A stretch of DNA of 11,275 nt from Myxococcales bacterium (GTDB lineage: Bacteria > Myxococcota > Polyangia > Fen-1088), in contig PMJE01000571.1 of the NCBI GenBank assembly GCA_003157315.1, positions 656 to 11,930 of the forward strand, given 5' to 3'. Each line of letters starts with the position of its first letter. Position 1 is the first letter of the stretch. Below the pieces are notes generated by a model. It saw only the letters and a list, made by a program, of their open reading frames with translations, was not told the DNA's origin and did not search any database. The translations under genes were made by a program, and so were the position numbers. Positions 8,298 to 11,275 of the stretch are shown here, in pieces.

Positions 8298-9091
8298 GCA
8301 GGTTCCTCCATCCAAGTGGACGCAGCCAGCAGGACATCATCCCGGATGCTGTAGCGGCCGTGCATGTGCGAAGGCGAATCGTACAAGCTGGGTAATGTCA
8401 CGTCGAACGAGCCATGATCCGGGTCGAACCGCACTGCGATGTCTCGGAATTCGAGGAACCGGTGCGTGGTCGGGAACAGGCACTTATAGGCGCTTTCCTT
8501 GGCGCAGAAGAAGAGCCGGTCCCAGGGCATGCCATCGCCCTGCCGGCTGGCCAGCCAGCCGTACTCGTTCGCGGTGCAGATCACCCCCGCCAATTCGTCG
8601 GGCAGCGGCATGGCCGGCTCACTGTCCAGGCCAATGCCCCGGATGCCACAGGAGCTGTTCCCCGGCGGCGTTCGGGCGGCTGCAGCAGCGCAAAAGCCTC
8701 GACAGTGGGTGATTGAGCCGACGTAACCGAAAGGCCACACGGGATCACGGAAACGGCCCACTGGAATCGCCACACGGGGCCCGCCCAGGAGAGCCAGCGC
8801 CTCACGCGCGCAGCGTCGGCCGAGCGCGAATTCATACCGGCGCGCAGGCGTTGCGCGAGCCATGGCCTGTAATTCCTCGGGAAACAGGTCCGGGCCCTCG
8901 GCCAGGTTGTGGCGAGTGACTAGAGACACCTCCTGCGGGAAGAGTTGTTCCTGATATCCCTCAACCATCGGAGTCAGTGACGCAGCAACCACGAATCCGG
9001 AGCTAAGCAGAATCGGGGCCAGGATCGCGGGGGTTGTGTCGGACGCGGGAATTGCGCATTCTCGGTGCGAGCGATTGCGCAAGTCTGGCAT
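8288..9091 (-). CDS. 4'-phosphopantetheinyl transferase, EntD/Sfp type
   Basis: A 267-residue enzyme that moves 4'-phosphopantetheine from coenzyme A to the conserved serine of carrier-protein domains, converting them from apo to holo form. It shows the EntD-type order of motifs: RRYEFALGRRCAREAL (84-99), WPFGYVGSITHC (119-130), GIGLDSE (152-158) with the metal-ligand residues D156 and E158, and FFCAKESAYK (194-203) matching the (W/F)xxKESxxK signature with K198/E199. The partners are probably the PCP at S557 and the ACP at S1563 of the hybrid synthetase downstream, plus carriers in the second synthetase. It is the first gene of the minus-strand operon. Its TGA lies inside the start of the flippase gene. 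The ATG at 9091 has only a weak GGGA nearby. The family's N-terminal region (LLSSGFVVAAS, 28-38) lies before the next Met (42), so a start at Met42 would clip the domain. Confidence 0.93.
   Translation of the reverse strand: MPDLRNRSHRECAIPASDTTPAILAPILLSSGFVVAASLTPMVEGYQEQLFPQEVSLVTRHNLAEGPDLFPEELQAMARATPARRYEFALGRRCAREALALLGGPRVAIPVGRFRDPVWPFGYVGSITHCRGFCAAAAARTPPGNSSCGIRGIGLDSEPAMPLPDELAGVICTANEYGWLASRQGDGMPWDRLFFCAKESAYKCLFPTTHRFLEFRDIAVRFDPDHGSFDVTLPSLYDSPSHMHGRYSIRDDVLLAASTWMEEPACP
8305..8309 (-). promoter_or_regulatory. Ribosome binding site deciding the flippase start (GTG 8297)
   Basis: GGAGG on the minus strand sits seven bases before the GTG at 8297, within the last codons of the phosphopantetheinyl transferase gene. 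It argues for GTG 8297, giving an N-terminus that starts M-S-L-T-T-R, over the in-frame TTG at 8315, which lies before this site. Confidence 0.6.
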
Positions 9092-9212
9092 TCCCAGGCA
9101 GCAATTCGTGGCGCGAGGCTTGCATCCCCATTACACCGGATCAGCAGGGTTGGTTGATTGCGACTGAAATGGAGCCGCGGAGATCTCTGGAAAATACTAG
9201 GAGCAAACTTTC
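9092..9212. promoter_or_regulatory. Divergent intergenic region, operon versus phosphatase
   Basis: These 121 bases separate two divergent genes, so they must hold the promoters for both unless transcripts start inside the genes. On the minus strand TGTAAT at 9135-9130, preceded by G, resembles a -10 element 39 bases from the transferase ATG, but no good -35 is seen at 17-18 bases. On the plus strand no convincing promoter was found. The short palindromes CCGCGG (9175-9180) and GAGATCTC (9180-9187) lie between the genes; they are too short to call operators. Confidence 0.4.
9199..9203 (+). promoter_or_regulatory. Ribosome binding site for the phosphatase gene
   Basis: AGGAG lies nine bases before the ATG at 9213. 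It supports this ATG as the start of the FHA-like/GAF/PP2C protein. Confidence 0.55.
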
Positions 9213-10898
9213 ATGAGGCAGGCGACAGAGGGTGCGACCACTTTTGAACCAATACAGGTACCGTCCGTCACCATCAGGTGGCCTGATGCCGCGGCCCAGT
9301 CAGGGGAGTCCAGGCGCCATATCGTCCTATATGGAGATGGGGAGAGGGGCGTTCTGTTCGGCGGCGATAGTGCCTGCCCGCGATATGCAGAGATCGTCTC
9401 GCGTAAGGGTGAGTTCTTCGTTGTCGCGAAATCCGATGACGAGCTCATTTCGGTCAATGGCAAGCTGGTTCATGGCGAGGCGCGTTTGCGCGAGCACGAC
9501 GTGGTCAGGGTTGGCGACAATGAGATTCGTTTCAGCCTGGCCGAGGCCGACGAGCCCAATGTTGAGCAAGCGGTGGGTTCTGGTCTGCACGGGACTAAAG
9601 TGGGCAAACACAACGAGGACGTCGCGGACCGCATTATCAGCGTCGCCGATTTCATCTCGCAAAGCCGGGCATTGCGTGTGCTGTCGAACGCGACCGCCAG
9701 CCTGCTCGTGCACCATCCCTTTCCCGCGCTCTTCGATCGCATCCTTGACTTGGTGTTCGAGGCCGTGCCAGCCGACTTCGCAGCCATCATGTTGATAGAC
9801 AGTGAAAGCCAAGAGCCCGTGCTCAAAGCTGGTCGCGATCGTATGAACTGTCCGGTCGCGCAGCGGTTGAGCCATGCGGTCGTGCACAAGGTTATCGAGG
9901 GGCGGGTGGCGGTGATGGCCGGCGATGTCTTCGAGGACGTCAACCTGCGGCCGCAGCCTACTCTGGTGGCTGATGCCGTTCGTCGGGTGATCTGCGCCCC
10001 GCTCTGGGTGTCAACCCGGCAAGAAGAGCCAGTGCGTGTTATCGGCGTGCTCTACGCCAGTGCACGGCTGGATCGCCCGTTCTTCCGCGAAGCCGACCTA
10101 GAAATCCTGACCGTGCTGGCCAACACGGCGGCGGCCAAGATCGAAACCGCCTGGCTACTGGAGGCGGGCATGGAACAGCGGCGGATGCAGGAAGGGCTGC
10201 GCGTGGCCGCCGAGATCCAGGCGAACCTCCTGCCGCACTTCCCGGCGCGCGTACCTGGCTATGATCTGGCCGGGCGAACCCAATCGAGTGAGGCAGTAGG
10301 CGGCGATTTCTACGACCTTGCCTATGACGGCAGCCTGCTTCACTTGGCGCTTGGGGATGTCGCGGGCAAGGGCGTGGGCGCGGCCATGCTCATGGTCGAG
10401 CTGCGTTCCACGGTGCGGGCCAATTGGAAACAAGGGCCGTTGGCCGAGGCCGCGACCCGGATCAATGGTCACTTTCATCTCAACATTCCCGCTGATCGCT
10501 ACGCGACCTTCTTTCTCGGCCGTCTGAGTCCGGACAGCGGCCAGCTCACCTACGTGAATGCGGGCCACAATCGGCCCCTGCTGGTGGGCGCTGACGGTAG
10601 CTGTGCGACGCTCGGCGAAGGCGGGACGGCGTTTGGTGCTTTTGCCGACTCGGGCTACGACGAGGCCCGGGTGTCGATGCAACCGAACGACACGCTGGTG
10701 GTCTACTCCGATGGTATCAGCGACGCGTGGCCCGAGCCAGGAACAGCCGACCGCGAGTTGGCCCAGATCGTGCGCAAAGTCGGAACCAGCGGTGCGGACA
10801 AGATTCAGGATGCTATCTTCGAGGCTGCTGATCGGCGCACGACTGAACTGCCGCGCGACGATCGGACCCTGGTTGTTGTGCGCCGGCTGGCGGCGTAG
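9213..10898 (+). CDS. FHA-like/GAF/SpoIIE-type PP2C serine phosphatase
   Basis: A 561-residue cytoplasmic protein with no signal peptide or membrane span. Residues about 36-108 resemble an FHA domain, with the NGK...L..HD.VRVG...I.F pattern of its second half (82-107). The phosphopeptide-binding S-R-x-x-H is not seen; the aligned stretch is CPRYAEI, so phosphothreonine binding is doubtful. Residues about 160-315 look like a GAF sensor domain (LFDRILDLVFEAVPADFAAIML; IGVLYASAR). A helical linker with AAEIQANLLP (332-341) leads into the SpoIIE/RsbU-type PP2C domain, with metal-ligand motifs GGDFYDL (363-369), GDVAGKG (381-387), YSDG (498-501) and RDDRT (548-552), all intact. Relatives dephosphorylate STAS-type anti-anti-sigma factors in partner-switching signalling. 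No STAS protein or anti-sigma kinase gene lies in the window, so its target is unknown. It is divergent from the biosynthetic operon, which makes a role in controlling that operon possible but unproven. Confidence 0.93.
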   Translation: MRQATEGATTFEPIQVPSVTIRWPDAAAQSGESRRHIVLYGDGERGVLFGGDSACPRYAEIVSRKGEFFVVAKSDDELISVNGKLVHGEARLREHDVVRVGDNEIRFSLAEADEPNVEQAVGSGLHGTKVGKHNEDVADRIISVADFISQSRALRVLSNATASLLVHHPFPALFDRILDLVFEAVPADFAAIMLIDSESQEPVLKAGRDRMNCPVAQRLSHAVVHKVIEGRVAVMAGDVFEDVNLRPQPTLVADAVRRVICAPLWVSTRQEEPVRVIGVLYASARLDRPFFREADLEILTVLANTAAAKIETAWLLEAGMEQRRMQEGLRVAAEIQANLLPHFPARVPGYDLAGRTQSSEAVGGDFYDLAYDGSLLHLALGDVAGKGVGAAMLMVELRSTVRANWKQGPLAEAATRINGHFHLNIPADRYATFFLGRLSPDSGQLTYVNAGHNRPLLVGADGSCATLGEGGTAFGAFADSGYDEARVSMQPNDTLVVYSDGISDAWPEPGTADRELAQIVRKVGTSGADKIQDAIFEAADRRTTELPRDDRTLVVVRRLAA

Positions 10899-10910
10899 CC
10901 CGCTTCACTC

Positions 10911-11195
10911 TCAGTAGCACTTCGACGCATCGAAAGTGCCGCCGCTGCCGAGGTTGCTGGCTTCGAAGCAGAGCTGGGTCGGGAGCGGGCTCACCATGCC
11001 GCGCACGTCTGGGCCGATGGGCGGCCACGCCACGCTGCCGAGCCAGCTCGGTTTGCCCGCCAGGTAGAGCGAGGGCGGCAGGGTCACAATCGGTTCCTTT
11101 GGGCAGGCGCCGCTGGTCGCCCTGAAGTCTTGACCGACACCACCTGCGCGTGGATGATCCCCGGCGCTCGAAGCTTTTCGCCTATGGACTCGCGA
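10911..11195 (-). pseudogene. C-terminal remnant of a surface/secreted protein, no start
   Basis: A minus-strand frame open from 11195 to a TGA at 10913-10911 encodes 94 residues ending FDASKCY. The stretch LPPSLYLAGKPSWLGSVAW followed by PPIGPDV, then LCFEASN and the final Cys-Tyr, has the composition and motif rhythm of a real extracellular protein C-terminus (Pro, Trp, Cys, Gly rich). It recalls the ends of long myxobacterial-type secreted repeat or beta-helix proteins; that resemblance is from memory. An in-frame TGA at 11198-11196 closes the frame upstream. The first NTG codon after it lies only in the middle of the motif region and has no clear ribosome-binding site. The simplest reading is a gene truncated at its 5' end, or one broken by a frameshift between about 11110 and 11190. 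The tail runs to 13 bases from the phosphatase stop, so the two genes are convergent. Confidence 0.4.
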
Positions 11196-11198
11196 TCA

Positions 11199-11275
11199 CC
11201 CCGTCCGCATCCGGTGCAAGCCAACCCATGCTCAAACAACTCATCGCCAGACTGATGGTCAACCGCAGCAAGAGC
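11199..11275. other. Right-edge stretch without a confident gene
   Basis: An ATG at 11228 opens a plus-strand frame of 16 codons to the window edge (start M-L-K-Q-L-I-A-R-L), which could be the N-terminus of a gene continuing to the right, but no ribosome-binding site is visible before it. A minus-strand frame is also open from the edge down to a TGA at 11086-11084; it shows no recognisable motif. No repeat, RNA gene or terminator is apparent. Confidence 0.3.

Noticed and set aside
8298..8315. TTG at 8315 as the flippase start
   Set aside because: The ribosome-binding site GGAGG lies after this TTG and points to GTG at 8297, which gives a family-like N-terminus.
9191..9200. AAAATACT as a plus-strand -10 promoter element
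   Set aside because: It abuts the ribosome-binding site of the phosphatase gene, leaving no room for a leader, and no -35 lies at the right distance.
11123..11275. Plus-strand frame from about 11126 to the window edge as a coding gene
   Set aside because: It has no recognisable motif, no ribosome-binding site before the ATG at 11228, and only 16 codons after that ATG are visible.

Overview
The window reads as one end of a nonribosomal peptide/polyketide biosynthetic gene cluster in a GC-rich Gram-negative-type bacterium. High GC with third-position G/C bias, an EntD-type phosphopantetheinyl transferase, a Wzx-type flippase and a GAF-SpoIIE phosphatase would fit a myxobacterium or another large-genome proteobacterium. 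The taxon is inferred only from composition and gene content.

Positions 1-9091 form a tight minus-strand operon of four genes, each overlapping the next. Transcription runs from high to low coordinates: an EntD/Sfp-type 4'-phosphopantetheinyl transferase (8288-9091), a 14-TM-type MOP/Wzx-like flippase (6783-8297), a 1665-residue hybrid synthetase with domains A-PCP-KS-AT-ACP (1793-6790), and a second synthetase with C-A-..., cut by the left window edge (1-1796). The overlaps are 10, 8 and 4 bp, which implies one polycistronic message with coupled translation. In order, the operon supplies the enzyme that activates the carrier proteins, a probable membrane translocator, a loading/extension protein and the next extension protein.

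The first synthetase begins directly with an adenylation domain and has no condensation domain, so it looks like a loading module. Its specificity residues, read by alignment to the PheA positions, are D-V-Q-F-I-A-Q-V-V-K, close to known proline codes. The following PKS module has an intact KS and a malonyl-type AT but no KR, DH or ER. The expected intermediate is therefore an amino acid (probably proline) extended by one unreduced acetate unit. The C domain of the next protein would then condense this with another amino acid, whose identity lies outside the window.

A 121-bp gap (9092-9212) separates the operon from a divergent plus-strand gene (9213-10898) for a 561-residue FHA-like/GAF/PP2C (SpoIIE/RsbU-type) phosphatase, probably a partner-switching regulator. 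The last 377 bases hold no confident intact gene. They contain a minus-strand reading frame ending at 10911 that looks like the C-terminal remnant of a cysteine-containing surface or secreted protein, and a featureless stretch to the right edge. No tRNA, rRNA, CRISPR array or recognisable insertion sequence was seen.
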